A DNA stretch of 64,000 nt from Nemania diffusa (taxonomy: Eukaryota; Ascomycota; Sordariomycetes; Xylariales; Xylariaceae). The DNA lies in assembly GCA_038501195.1 (NCBI GenBank), contig JBBPUQ010000008.1:2242501-2306500 (forward strand), in the 5' to 3' direction. Under the pieces are notes generated by a model. The model did no database searches. It saw nothing but the letters and a program-made list of their open reading frames with translations, and had not been told where the DNA came from. This document shows, piece by piece, positions 1-12,300 of the stretch. Numbering within the stretch: position 1 is the first letter of the stretch; each line of letters starts with the position of its first letter. The translations under genes and the position numbers were made by a program.

Positions 1-51
1 TTATTATTAAAATTTTAAATAATAATAATAATAACAAGCAGAATTTATTTT

Positions 52-172
52 AAAGCTTTTATATAAAAGTTAAATTTTAGATTTTATTTTAAAACTTTTA
101 TACAAAAACTAAATTTTAGATTTTATTTTAAAACTTTTGTATAAAAGTTTAATTTTAAATTTTATTTTAAAC
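52..172. repeat. Degenerate 39-bp tandem repeat, three units
   Basis: Three successive copies of a unit containing TTTTAGATTTTATTTTAAAA recur at a spacing of 39 bp, starting near 71, 110 and 149. The third copy has drifted (TTAAATTTTATTTTAA). The unit length is a multiple of three, so it could be a decayed coding repeat, but nothing else supports that. Confidence 0.6.
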
Positions 173-1146
173 TATTTATTTTAGCTTTAATTTAAATACG
201 CTTTTTTTTGGATTTATTTTATTATAAACTTTTTATATTTATATAAAATTAAAATTGATTTTAAAAGTTGTACAATTTTAACAATATTATAATATTAATA
301 TATCGATTATATTTATAATAATATAAAAAAGTTATAAAAAAAGCTAAAAACTATTAAAAAAATTAAATAAAACTTTATATAAAAAACAAAAATTATATAA
401 AAACTACTTTGAATTTTTAATATTTATATTATTTTATAAAAAATACTATATTATTATAAAAAAAAAACTTTATTATATAAAAATATTATTAAATTATATT
501 AATATTTGTTTAACGAATTTATTTGTATACTTTGTATAATAATTTAAAAAAAAAACAACTAATTTTATAGTTTTATACAAAAAAAAATTTAAACTTAATA
601 CTTTTAATATTTTAATTATATAAAATATTATATATAAATAATAACAAAAATTAATATTAAAAACATTTTTTTTTGTTTAAAAATAATAAAACTGATATTT
701 TTAATTATATAATAAAAAATTTAGTTAAAAATAACAGTTTTTTTTATATATTAATAAATAAAAAAGCTTTTGTTATAATATTTATTTTAATATAAAAAAC
801 TTATTTATTATATAAATATTTTAGTTTTAAACTAAAATTTAAAGTTAAATTTAAGCTTAAATATTTAAAATTATTTATTAATAAGTTTTTTAATAATTAA
901 TTATATAATAAAAACGAAATTTTTAATAATTAATTATATAATAAAATTTTTATTAAAAAAAAAACAAATTTTTTTAAAATTTAAATAAAAAATTTTTATA
1001 TAACTAAAAACTTAAATTTTTTTGCTTAATTTTTTGCTAATATTACTAGTTATATAAAACAAGCTTATAATATTTTTATATTAGTTTTAAACTTAAAAAA
1101 GTTAAAAAACTTTAGTTTAATTTTAAAACAAAAATTAAATTTAAAA

Positions 1147-1310
1147 ATTAATTATATAAAAAATTTAAAAATTAATAATATAAAAAGTTTAAAAGTTAAT
1201 AATATAAAAAGTTTAAAAATTAATTATATAAAAAGTTTAAAAGTTAATTATATAAAAAATTTAAAAATTAATTATATAAAAAATTTAAAAGTTAATTATA
1301 TAAAAAGTTT
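1147..1310. repeat. 24-bp minisatellite, about seven units
   Basis: Seven near-identical units of the form (A/G)TTAATTATATAAAAA(A/G)TTTAAAA follow head to tail. Units differ only at a few A/G or A/T positions, a pattern expected if G-to-A (RIP-type) changes hit some copies and not others. It is followed by a short inverted stretch near 1311-1340. Confidence 0.75.
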
Positions 1311-3170
1311 AACTTTTAAACTATATAAATTAAAAAAGTTAATAAAAAATAAAACTTTTTAATAAAAAAAATAAATTATATAATAATTATTTAATTATTT
1401 ATAGTTTTATAATTTTATTATATATTAGTAAAAAAATTTAATAAAATAAAATTTTTATTTAAATTATTGTTTATTTTAAAAAAAAAATAATTTTATTATA
1501 ATATATTTAATTAAATAAATTAATAATTATATAAAAAAAAATTAAATATATTTAATATATATATTTTTTAGTACTATTAATTAAATATTTAATTAATAAT
1601 AAAATTAATGCTTTATTAAAATTTATATATTTTTATATATAAAAATAAAAATTTATATAAATTTAAAAATAAAAATATTTATAATTTTTTTTATATAAAA
1701 GATTTTATTAAATTTTAAGTTTTTAAATTAAATATTATATTATATTTTTATTTTTTTTAAAATAAAAGTATTAATTTTAATATTTTTTAAAAAATTATTT
1801 ATTATATAAAACAAAATTTTTATTTTAAAACTTTTAGTTATTAAAATTTTTTAGTTAATTTTAAAAATTTTATAAATTTTTACAAACTTTTTAAAAATAA
1901 TATATAATTAATTTTTTTATATATAAATAATATAGTTATTTTATAATTATATAAAAATTATAACTTTTATATAAATAATAAATTTATATATTATATATAT
2001 TATAATAAAATTTTAATAATTTTTTATTTTTATAAATTTAAAAGTTATTAATTTATTATTATATAAAATTTAATAATTAATTAAATTTATATAAAAATTT
2101 TATTATTAAAATTTTATTTTTTAATTTTGTTTATTTATATTTTATAAATAATATAAAAATAAAAAGTTGTTTTATTAATAATATTATTTTATTTTATTTA
2201 AATTTTTATATTATATAATAAATTTATTTATTTTAATAAAAAAGTTTTAAATATTAATAAAAAAAGCAGTTTTATTATTTATATTAATTTAAATAAATAA
2301 TAGTTATATAATTGTTTTAAATATTATATAAAAAAATTACTTTAATATATTTATAATAGTATAAACAATAAATTTAATATAAATTTAAATAATTATATAA
2401 AAATAAACATTAATATAAATATAAATTTAATAAATTAATAATTATATAAAAAAAAAAAGCTATTATATAAACTTTAATTTTTATTTTTTAAAACTTTATA
2501 TATTTATTAAACTTTTATATAAAGTTTTAATTAAAAATTATATATTTTTTATATTAATAAATAATTAACTAACTTTTTTATTATATAAGTTTTAGCTAAT
2601 AGTTTTTATAATATTAATAAAACTAGTTTTTTTTAATAATAATATTAATTTATATTTATATAAACTTATAAAAATAATTTTTATTAAAACTTTATATTAT
2701 AAAATTTTTTTATATATATTGTTTAAAAAATTTAGTTATATATTATATAATTTTGTTTTATTTTTTATTTAATTAATATTGTTATTTTATATTATTATTT
2801 AAACAAATATATTTAATTATATAAATAATAATAAAAATTTTAAATTTAATAAAATTATATTAAATAAATTAATTTTTTTAGCTTTATATAAAAAAAAAAA
2901 ACTAAATTTTAAAAAAAATTATTTTAAATTAAAATTTAGTTAACTAATTAATTAAGTTTTAAGTTTAAATTTATTATTATAATATATAAAAAATATATTA
3001 ACAGCTTTATTAAATAAGTAATTTATAAATATTAAAAACAGAAGTTTTATTTTTATACGATTTAGTAATTAAAACGCAAAATTTATTAATATTAAAAACT
3101 AAAAGTATTTTATAAATATAATAGCTTTTGAAAATTGATTTTATTAATTATACGAAAAGATTTTAAGTAC

Positions 3171-4734
3171 AGTGTGCGGAGTAAATAGCTAAAAGCTAAA
3201 AGCTAAAGCGTTTGTGCGTTTGTTACTAGTGGTCCTAATGGCCCACTGTCCCCAGCAAGATTCTATCATTCTCGCTTTGTTATTCGTCCCCGCGGAGCCA
3301 GGGCAGTGGGATGGGCCACATAAATGCTGCCATATCCGCATACTGTCCGCAATCCCGGAGATAGGTAACGGCGGTTGTGGGGTGCTTATGTTGATCTTTC
3401 TGTGGAGTTGCTCGACGTCAGCCGGTACCGCGGAACCTTTTTATAATGTCAACGCGAATGAAAAGCGCCAGTTGGAACTCCGGCGCGGAACGAAAACTAC
3501 TGTACGTAGGTATACTAACCCCACCTGGACCTATTTATATAATATCGCGCTCGACCTACCCTACGCCTAATTCTACCTCACTATTTCCTTTATCTTCTTT
3601 TCCTACGGACCTAAACCTCCGGATGGACTCAGGGCCACACCGCACGGGCCTCAGCCCTATGAGTTAGCAGGGCAGGACATAGAATTTCCTTCCTCATTAA
3701 AACGGAATATATAGCAGGTACACGCCACACTCTAAACCTAACTTCAAGGTTAAATGATAACATGCTCTCAAAGCATCAGACCCCATCACGTCTTCAATAG
3801 CACCGTAATCCCTCTGCAGCAATGCAATCAACGTTTTGTTATTGCTTTGGGCGTGGGTCTTGGGCAAGCTCCTGGGGAAAGGGGAATGGTGCGTCCACCT
3901 ATGAACCCAAAAAACTGCCAAAAATGGAGGAGAGTACATCTTCAGCAAATTCCCAGGATATTGGCGTCGACGAGGGATCGGAATACCAGTAAAATGCTTG
4001 GAGAAGCATGCTAGCAGAGAAGCGAGCGGCTCTGTCGGGGATGTTCGTCAGGCGCACGAGCTTCATAAGGGAGTGTCTGAGAGGCGATCCGTCACCTTCG
4101 GAGATCTCTATCACTCCACATTAGCAAGTCGGTACTGCCTAAGAGTGTGCCAGCCGCACTTTTCTGCCTTTGAGGATGACCACCAACGTGGAGCAACTGT
4201 TCGCCGACACTATTTTATAGTTGCGCCGAAAGAGTCTTGATGTTCTCGAGAACAGCATTTCTCCGGAGACGATCCTGAATAAGCTGTGTATAACTCGACA
4301 GTCAATATACACGACTTTAGCTAAGGGTTTCCTCAACTACGCTGAGAGCGATGTCACCCAGTGTGTGTTATTACAAAACCAACAATTTTATTACTAGTCT
4401 ACGTCACCATGAGCGTCGATGCCTCGGGTAATGATCAAGAGCGCAAAACCCACAAGCGCTATCGATCAGCTCTCCCGAGTGTTGCTACAGCCGCTCTGAA
4501 AGGGTCTCTAACATACGCGAAGCCGCTATTTGGCAGCGGAGAATCTCTCTGCTTCTTTGCGGCGTGCTTGGTCATTGTCCAATAGCATTGCTCTGCACAT
4601 GATGGACTATTAGGAAATTCCCCTAACAGTACTCTAAGCAAAGTATAGTCTTTATTTTACTTGTTCTAATGTAGCTGTCTATGATGCAAGCTCCAACATA
4701 TTCCACTCGTTCAAAAAAGGCAGATTGTATCTAC
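3171..4734. other. Intergenic stretch with decayed-looking short ORFs
   Basis: Composition returns to normal after the AT block. A short direct repeat (AGCTAAA, three times) lies near 3187-3208. Several short ORFs occur on both strands. The most protein-like are on the minus strand (3899-4114 and 3697-3948), but none carries a domain I recognise, they sit in different frames, and no convincing splice sites join them. I call no gene here. Confidence 0.5.
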
Positions 4735-6009
4735 TCAGCCACCTCGCAATAAGTACTGCGTCCAGTTGACAGTCTGGTACGTCGTCGAAGGCACCAGCCG
4801 CAAACTAAAAAAACACTCAAAAATGAGATATGTTTTGGCCACATAATATAGCCCTGCGAGAACCAGCGACGGTCCGTTCAGCGCCCATTTCCGCCAAAAC
4901 GTATCGCTTTTGGGCGTCGAGTACCAGATGCCCAGGGTATTGACCCTGAACCCCCACCCCGGTATCACCGACAGGACGTTTAGGATGCCCGAAAAGAGGA
5001 ATATACCCAGCAGACCCAGGCTCGCGCCCTGCCAGAGATACCACTCGACCATGGTAGGGAATAGGAACCGCCAGCCGAGCACATGGATCCCTAGATGGCT
5101 TATTGATAGCACCCACAGGAACAGCGCCATGCGCAGCGTCGAGGGCGGGTCGTAAAAGTCGTTGGGGATCCGGCGGAGCGGCCGCCCGCTTATGCCGCCG
5201 AAATTCTCGAACAGCGGGTGTCGTTTCCAGAAGAACCAGCCCGGCTGCTCTACGAAGTCCATCGAGGTGTGGACGAAGGGCTTCTCGGCTGAGTGGCCGG
5301 CCTCAAGAAGCACCGTCGCCATGGGGATCTTGAGATAGATGTGCTCGTGGGTCTCGACGTCGAGGGCCTTGCGCAGCCAGAAGTAGCACGTGACGGCGGT
5401 GCACAGCAGGAACGCGACGGTGACGAGCTCGAGGCAGCTGATGGCGAGGCGCTGGCTGGCGCGTCCTATAACCTGCGTCACGACGTACAGGCTCTGCGCG
5501 AGCGCTGCCACCTTGGAGAACCGGTCTTGCTTGCTACGGTCCCAGATCTCCTTAGCAGTGATCGAGGGCGGGTCAACGTAAGCCCTTTCCACGAGATAGT
5601 GCAACACCTTGGCGTTGATCGCGAACGGTGGCAGATCGTCCGAGTCGGATCTGTCTGGGTGCAGGATAAAACCCCCGGACAGCGCGAAGAACCCGTGCAC
5701 TAGCTCCCAGTGCGACAATCCCAGCGCCTGCATCTCCGACCGCGACCTACAAGCCCCCTGCCACTGCGTCGCCGCATGCGCCGTCACCAGTTCCGGCGCA
5801 TAGACGGCCCAGAGTGACCAGCGCACCTTCCGCAGGAATATCGCGAAGCTGCTTTCGCCCTCGGCGGGTAGATTCGTGTGGATCGCGGACCATGTGCACG
5901 TGAAGATGGCGAGGAAGCATGTCCAGATCAACGTCATGGTGCCACGTCCGTCAGGTTCCGGGGCCCAGCCGACCATTTCCGGGGCCAGGACAGGCGGCGT
6001 GTTGTTCAT
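4735..6009 (-). CDS. Fungal polytopic membrane protein of unknown function
   Basis: Single-exon gene of about 424 residues. It has the features of a large fungal family of uncharacterised integral membrane proteins: an N-terminal segment rich in Trp/Cys/Thr followed by 'IHTNLP' (about residues 23-48), a 'VYAPELVTAHAATQW' stretch (about 68-82), a mid-protein membrane segment ending in 'CYFWLRKALDVET', and three or four further hydrophobic segments in the C-terminal half. The family has no established biochemical role that I know of. The Met at 6009 (MNNTPPVLAP) is chosen as start. The frame stays open to a Met at 6084, which would add 25 residues with a weakly hydrophobic, possibly signal-like N-terminus. 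It lies about 0.9 kb downstream of the terpene cyclase on the same strand, which alone does not prove a shared pathway. Confidence 0.75.
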   Translation of the reverse strand: MNNTPPVLAPEMVGWAPEPDGRGTMTLIWTCFLAIFTCTWSAIHTNLPAEGESSFAIFLRKVRWSLWAVYAPELVTAHAATQWQGACRSRSEMQALGLSHWELVHGFFALSGGFILHPDRSDSDDLPPFAINAKVLHYLVERAYVDPPSITAKEIWDRSKQDRFSKVAALAQSLYVVTQVIGRASQRLAISCLELVTVAFLLCTAVTCYFWLRKALDVETHEHIYLKIPMATVLLEAGHSAEKPFVHTSMDFVEQPGWFFWKRHPLFENFGGISGRPLRRIPNDFYDPPSTLRMALFLWVLSISHLGIHVLGWRFLFPTMVEWYLWQGASLGLLGIFLFSGILNVLSVIPGWGFRVNTLGIWYSTPKSDTFWRKWALNGPSLVLAGLYYVAKTYLIFECFFSLRLVPSTTYQTVNWTQYLLRGG

Positions 6010-6084
6010 TTTTATCCTTGCCTGATTTGCCGTTCGAAGTAGAAGGGTAGATAACAACCTCGTCGTTCCGTATAATGCCGCCAA

Positions 6085-6923
6085 CTAAGGATAGGCGTGT
6101 ACTCCGGGAGAGGGAATCTCACCCATGCTCTTAAAAGCAAAACAATAGTTGACATCTTGCTTATTAGACATGATAAACCCAGTTTATCGCAGGCGGCAGC
6201 CATAGAACTTATTAATAGCTTGGGGTCGCTTCTTCCGATGGTGTCTATCCGCCGCCCCATGATTGGGATATCGTTGAAAGCAAGCTCCCCAGCACGACAT
6301 ACATAGCCTATTCTATGGAATAAAGCAATGCTCCAAGCTGACGGGCAGGTGCAGCTTATCGCTGCTTACCTGCAAACCAAACCGCCCTGCGCTGCGCATA
6401 TGTTTCGTCACCGAACCTGATCGAACCATAGTTATAACAAGCCAATGGCTATAGCTAAAACTTGCATAGGATGGGTAGCATTCGGCACTCTTTTCATATT
6501 TCGCTTTTCTGGCTATATTTAGAGTAGAAGCACACTATATATAGAAAGATCATTAGTATAGTAATAAAATAGTAGGCATAGGTCGTCCTGTTATATTGCC
6601 AAAAGATTGTAAAAAAGGAGTTGGATAATTATTTTATTGACTCTCCAGAAACCCGTCTTTTAGGTATTACTAGTTCATGTAGCATCGGCCGATGTCCACC
6701 ACCACCACCACCACCTTGAGTCGCATCTGTATGCTCCAAACGCAGGTTACATATGCGCCAGGTGCCTTACAGATGTTGTATAGGTAGACGGGCATGTCGG
6801 ATGACATGCTCTATTGAATTAGTATTGGAAAGCTTCCCCAATCAGCACATTTTCCTCGCAAACTCTATACATATAGCGATAAAGAAAATAAACGGCCTAA
6901 CCCTGTATGATGCCCTTCACATA
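6085..6923. other. Intergenic, no gene seen
   Basis: Region between the membrane-protein gene and the 3' end of the cyclase. It holds short ORFs only, with AT-rich stretches around 6480-6680 and a CCACCACCA-type run near 6696-6715. Nothing further is recognised. Confidence 0.5.
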
Positions 6924-7806
6924 TTACTGGGTTTTCTTCTTGAGCTGGGTTTCTATCCTTTCGTATACAAATAGATAGGTAAAATCCACCAACTGCATGA
7001 GAACAAGCATGAACACAGCCACCGGGCTGCTGACGTAGGGATAGCTGGCCGGGTAGTTATAGTGCCTCCATGAGAACACGACAGTGGCCAATGACGAGCC
7101 CACCCATCGGCACAGCCTAGAATATACGTACAAGTCAGAATGCAGCCTCGAGAGATCTCGTAGAAAATGACGTACCAGATTTTCCGAGAGTGCCCGCTCG
7201 TGTTGGCCCGAGACACGATCTGAGCCACCGACAGAACCCCAAGTAAGTTCTGACACGCGAATCCAGACCAAAATGCAGCCTCGGTTGGAGACGCGCTCCT
7301 CTTAATGAATTCGCAATGCACCACTAGCGAAACAACACACCCAACGCCCATGATGACGGCGAGATTCCTGCCGACAAGAGGCGCATGCCTCCATTGTGCA
7401 AGGCTGAACTTGACAGTTGCGTGAGCAATGCCTAAGTCGATGACGACCCAAAGGAGAAACGTGGCCGTCTCAATATAGGACAGCGGGTGGAAGACGCCGT
7501 AGGCCAGCTCCCAGCCGATATTCGCACACCTAGTCTGCTCGTAAGATGCCGGCCGTGAACAGCAGTGGGCGGGCAGGCAGCAGCAGGATGTTTGATGGTG
7601 GTAACTCACAAAGCAATGAGGGGCATCCCGTATGAATTGTCCCTGTGGGCCTGCAATATATAGAGGACGTAGGCAATCGTCCACAGCAAACCGCCGCCTA
7701 TGATGCAGCCATCTTGCACCCAGAGGTAGTATAGAGGTGGCCGGTTCACCTGATCAATCGCACTAAGCGGTAGGTGAAATGCGGAGGGAGAAGGTGGTGA
7801 TGGCAT
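6924..7806 (-). CDS. Pyr4/PaxB-type integral membrane terpene cyclase
   Basis: Three exons (7806-7610, 7529-7176, 7116-6924) joined by introns of 80 and 59 nt with GTGAGT and GTACGT donors give 247 residues, the usual size of this family. The splice restores the diagnostic stretch 'YGMPLIALCANIGWELAYG'. Later matches are 'FWSGFACQNLLGVLSVAQ', 'LCRWVGSS' and the last helix 'LVDFTYLFVYERIE'. About seven membrane helices are expected. In Pyr4, a conserved Glu and a C-terminal Asp are essential for protonating the epoxide of a prenylated substrate; the equivalents here appear to be Glu73 and Asp228. Family members act in meroterpenoid and indole-diterpene clusters. No PKS, prenyltransferase or epoxidase gene lies in this window, so the substrate is unknown. 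An (AGTC)5 run sits just upstream of the start. Confidence 0.88.
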
Positions 7807-7826
7807 TGAAAGATAGGCAGACAGAC

Positions 7827-7846
7827 AGTCAGTCAGTCAGTCAGTC
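7827..7846. repeat. (AGTC)5 microsatellite upstream of the cyclase start
   Basis: Five perfect AGTC units lie 21-40 bp upstream of the cyclase ATG (minus strand), probably in its 5' leader. Length variation here could be used as a marker. Confidence 0.8.
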
Positions 7847-8722
7847 GTAAGCGATAGCTCAGAGTCGGAGATCTGGATCTTGTCAAATATAGCGATTCGT
7901 GATGGCGACTTTCTGTAGGAGGGCAAGCAGGCGACTATAAAAAGACGAGAAAGATTATATATAGTAGACCCGAGTGCCTTGCAATAAAGGTAGGTACCTG
8001 AGGTAGCGCGTTCCAAATTGTTTATTAAGTCAGGGTAGTGAAATAATTAGATTGAATAGGGGCCGCTTTCGAACCTGTCTATGTACGTTTAATCGCATGT
8101 ATCTAAGTGATCGGGACTTTTGTGTTTCTGGTTAGATATTATGTATCATCTCTTATATATTTATCCCGTATGAAATATTGAATACTCGGTACGGGGCGTC
8201 TGCTGACTCATTGTGGCAGTGCGACGTTGAAGATTTGGTACCTAATGGAAGCCTCCTCGACTGGAGTTTTTGTGATCCGAAAATTGAGTTCCCCCTATGC
8301 CCATAATCAATAAGGCGCGGCGTGAAACAGAAAAAACCGTCAAATTTGGTAGGATCATGGGCCCTATACTTTAAGTAGGCAATAGACACTTATTGTTGCG
8401 CAAAAGTCTCCGAAACTACCTTTTCGTGGACGTTAACTATATATAAAATACGTACTTGTCTGTGAGGCTATGCACTAAGGCTATCCTGTGACAGCCAGCT
8501 TAGGTGAACATTTTGTTTAATTCAATACAAAATAAAATGGTTTACGATCTATGGATATTGGATATGGTACATCTAGTAGCTATCACACAACAAAGCCTGG
8601 CAAAGCGCCTTCACGCAAGACATATATACAAATAGATCCTCAAGGCTATTGGATCAAATGTTATCACAAGAGCTTCAGTCGCAAGAGGGGTATAGAAAGG
8701 CCTGGTTATATATAAGGGGGGT
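7847..8722. other. Intergenic, no gene seen
   Basis: Moderately AT-rich sequence between the cyclase and the acidic-tail gene, with scattered short ORFs and no recognisable product. It probably contains the cyclase promoter. Confidence 0.5.
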
Positions 8723-9313
8723 TCATTTTATATGCTCTCCATTATCCTTGGCCCTTTCTGCCTCTTCTTCATCCTCATCTTCATCCCCACTCTCCTCCTC
8801 CTCCTCGTCTCCTTGCTCCTCCTCATCCATATCTTCCTCCTTGTCCGAGTCCTCCTCTTCGGGCATGGTGCTACTCTCGGACTCGCTATCGGCCGAACTC
8901 GAGCCACGAGCCCGTCGGTTGGCTCTTCTATAGCGCCGGCCATATTGGGCTAACTTTTCCGGTTGCTCCGCTTTCAACCTATCGTACAGGTCGTCCATCA
9001 TACGCCGACGACGCTTGAATCCGTAGAAGGGGTCCGTCGTGTACACAACACTCCGGCCAGCGGAATGTACCCATTCTACGGTATTTTCGGATCTTTCCTC
9101 ACTGCTAGATCTTTCTCTTTTTATCTGTACTACCGAGGAGTGACCATCTAATTAAAATGTATTGATTAATACTCGGTCGGAGATATTGAGGTTGGTGAGT
9201 TACTTACCCTGTGGTGTCGACTGACGTTGTGGATGAGCAACGTTGTCAACGTTGTCAGGAGATTGTTTACCGGTCTCCTCCCGGGGTACAGACTGTGTCG
9301 TGGTATATGGCAT
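8723..9313 (-). CDS. Hypothetical protein with long acidic C-terminal tail
   Basis: Two exons (9313-9208 and 9147-8723) with a 60-nt intron (GTAAGT donor, TTAG acceptor) keep frame and give 176 residues. Residues 1-60 are polar and Ser/Glu-rich. Residues about 61-115 are basic and contain 'TTDPFYGFKRRRR' and 'YGRRYRRANRRAR'. The last 60 or so residues are almost only Asp/Glu/Ser, ending GEHIK. There is no signal peptide or membrane segment. The basic-then-acidic layout resembles nuclear or chromatin-associated low-complexity proteins, but no domain is recognised and no function is assigned. The reading frame is long, spliced and compositionally consistent, so I believe it is a real gene. Confidence 0.6.
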
Positions 9314-12300
9314 GGTGAGATGGGTAGGTTGGTTGTGTCAGGACCAATATATTAGAGTAAGTTTACGAGAGCTAGCTTGACTGCTCGTAGGATTATATAT
9401 CGAAATAGAGAGATGGAATGCTTAATATAATTGTATGCAATGCTAGGGGAAGATAGTCGACCCGCTGATGATGTTGAAATGAGAATGTAAATGTAATTTG
9501 ACAATGAGCGAAGGATGAAGTGTGGTTGGGAGAGAAGAAAAGTACGATTGGAAGAGTGATAGGACCGGGAATTTATAGTAGAAAGAGTCTACTATCACCC
9601 AAACAGTGTTTACCATCCAAACTTTAAAAAAGAGGTAACCAGCGCTTTCCTCCTACGAAATATAGCACCACGAAATACTCCCAACACTTGGGCAAGCACA
9701 ATAGGCTTTAGGCGGTGATTAAGGTAGTTACTCGAAAGGGAGAATAACTGTATCTAGTATCTAGTAGCTAGAGTATTTTTGAAGCTACTTTTTCTGTACA
9801 TTGATCAGTTATCATCACTTTTCCGTGAGTGATACACTCTCCAGATCACTAAATGCATATAGGCATACTACATAGTGTTAGAAGCGCCCTATGTATGCTG
9901 TAAGTATCCTTTGTTCAATGCCCGCAGGAAATTACGAGGCAATTATAGCCATGCCCTATGTTACTCTTCGTCTCTAGCATCGCAACATAACAACCCTGCC
10001 TCACGCTAGTCATACTGGCCTATTATTTTGTTATCCAGCACTTTGCCAAAAACCTACCCATGAGACGAAGAGAATGAAAATGATTATTCCTATCGCTGTG
10101 GTATCATAACGCTAATATTTCTGGGCACCTATAAGCCGGGCTATAATAGAAAGTGGTTTGTACACATAGCTGAGCCTAGCCCGGTAGACACCGGTTGCTA
10201 TAGAACTGAGCCAACTATAAAGATTTTAGTTAACTAGAAGGGTGTCAAAGTTTCTAAGGTTAATCTTATTCTTTAACTTTTACCCTATATCCGTTGAATA
10301 TAGTTTGAAACTTGAACAAAAAGGTTGAGTAGCTTGTTGTTAAGTGCCGCCCTATGATTACTTACACTTACTATGATGGGTACGTTTGTTAATGTAGAGT
10401 AAGTGATTAACTCTTCACAAGTGCAATTAGGAGTACGTTATTAAATTATATCAGTTGGATCCAGCTCATACGTTATTAACCTCCTTTTTACGCATTACTA
10501 CCATTGAGACTTTTATTCCATCTCTCTCTATCGAAGCCGTTGCTCGAAAACCTATATAACTATTACACATAGTGGTGTAGAAATATCTTATTTCCATACA
10601 CAAGAGTAAAAAAAAACACCCTAGAGTATTAAAAGATCAAAAATACAGCACTACACCATAGTATCGATACAAAATTGGGATGATGTGAATTCGGGAAATT
10701 GGCTATCTATAGTTTCCTACATATACTTCAGGTCAGGACCTTAAGATTGATGTGTTGATTGAATTTACCAGTTAAGAAGTATTAAATATATTAAAATTTA
10801 GAGTCACTGTTCTAAATGAAGACTAGAAGAGTTAAATCATGGCTTAGTCCACTTAATACACCAAGGGCCTATAATTGAGAGTTTAAAAGGGCAATTTTAT
10901 TCAAAATATTATTTCATATGACAAGGCTCTTAAAGCATCCCTTAGCCTCTATAACCTAATTCGGGTCCCCTACCTATTGTGGCAGTGCAGGTAAACCTAC
11001 ACTTCAAAGTAAGGGAGTGTATTGATTAGGTCTAGTTTTTCACGTTCGCGTTAATTTTTTTTATTCCAAACAGTTCTCTTCGAGAACTACCGCACTTAGC
11101 TAGCTAGGCAGGTTTCCTACACTAAATTCTACTTATTGCTTTAATTTACTAAAATTGTTTTTTGAAGAGCAGTATTAAAATCTTTGGAAGTGCCATTGTG
11201 ATTACCTGTCAGTCTCCAAAGTGCGGTGTGCTCTATGCACTCGTTCCGGTTTACTATTTACAGTCTTATACCCGAGATGTTAGTCTCTCGCTTCTAGCTA
11301 CCTCCTATCATGTATGTCTCAGTCCTAAACGAAAGCCTGGAGCCTTGAGGTAACGCTAAAAGTTGGTATGTGACACTGCTCTAGATTCATGTGACAAAAA
11401 GCTCACACATTGAGAGATCAGATTACTTTACTATGAGTTTTAAACAATCAATAATCGGGTGAGATTCTTAATGAGCTATTATTGACTTCTATGCTCTATT
11501 TTATTGTATATTTGAGCGAATTTATAGTACGCAAGTAGGCGAAATAGCAAGAACGAGGGTTTCAGTTCATGGTTATCTGCAGTAAGTATGCCTAGCCCTC
11601 ACCTGAGCATTGAACTTCGTAGTTAGCTATATAACGAGTCCTATAAAGTCTACTAAGTAATCTAGAGATAGGGCTGGTACCGGGTACCAGGTACGTCTGA
11701 GAACGATGGTTGCACGGGGAGACGGGTGACGAAAACGCATCCTATTTTCTAGGTTAATAATACCTATGCTACACATGGATGGAGTTCTAAAGGCACTACA
11801 TCGTGTCAGTGCTACTGCTATGTAACCGGTATGTATGTAACACATGATCGGACGGAGTTCTTAAGTGTAGCGGATGCAACTTCAAGTTCCTTGTTTAATA
11901 TCCGTGCGGACAGAGCACGTGCTATCATAGCATGAGCTTGTTTACGAAGTTATGTTTCCTACCTCTACAGAGTATGAATAGCGGTATAGTCATAAGCCTT
12001 CTACATGGTAGATAGTAGAAGTCCAGGCCGAATTGATTCCGACGACATGCCGACATGATACGACTATGATTTGAGGAAGCTAAGCTACCTACTTAAGTAC
12101 ATAAGAGCTCGTAGATGCAGAATGCCTCTTCGGGTATGCCAAGCCAGAATGGCGTCCCGTGATTGGTTGAGGTCACCTAGAATGTACCAACTAGGGCAAT
12201 TCCCGCTCTCCAGATTACACACAATATTTTTGCATTGTTCTACTATGTATTATTTTCAAGTCACGAGAATAGTTTCGCTCTTCCAATGAGCTTATTAATC

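Larger units (their letters stand above)
1..3170. repeat. Extremely AT-rich block, probably RIP-decayed repeat DNA
   Basis: Nearly every base is A or T, with isolated C/G, and no open frame of useful length exists on either strand. The composition switches abruptly to normal near 3165-3170. Blocks like this in filamentous ascomycetes usually come from repeat-induced point mutation of transposons, or form AT-isochores and centromere-like DNA. That is family knowledge; the original element cannot be recognised. The block touches the left edge of the window, so its true extent is unknown. Two degenerate tandem arrays inside it are listed separately. Confidence 0.8.

Noticed and set aside
5293..5703. 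136-residue plus-strand ORF
   Set aside because: Antisense shadow of the membrane-protein gene at 4735-6009.
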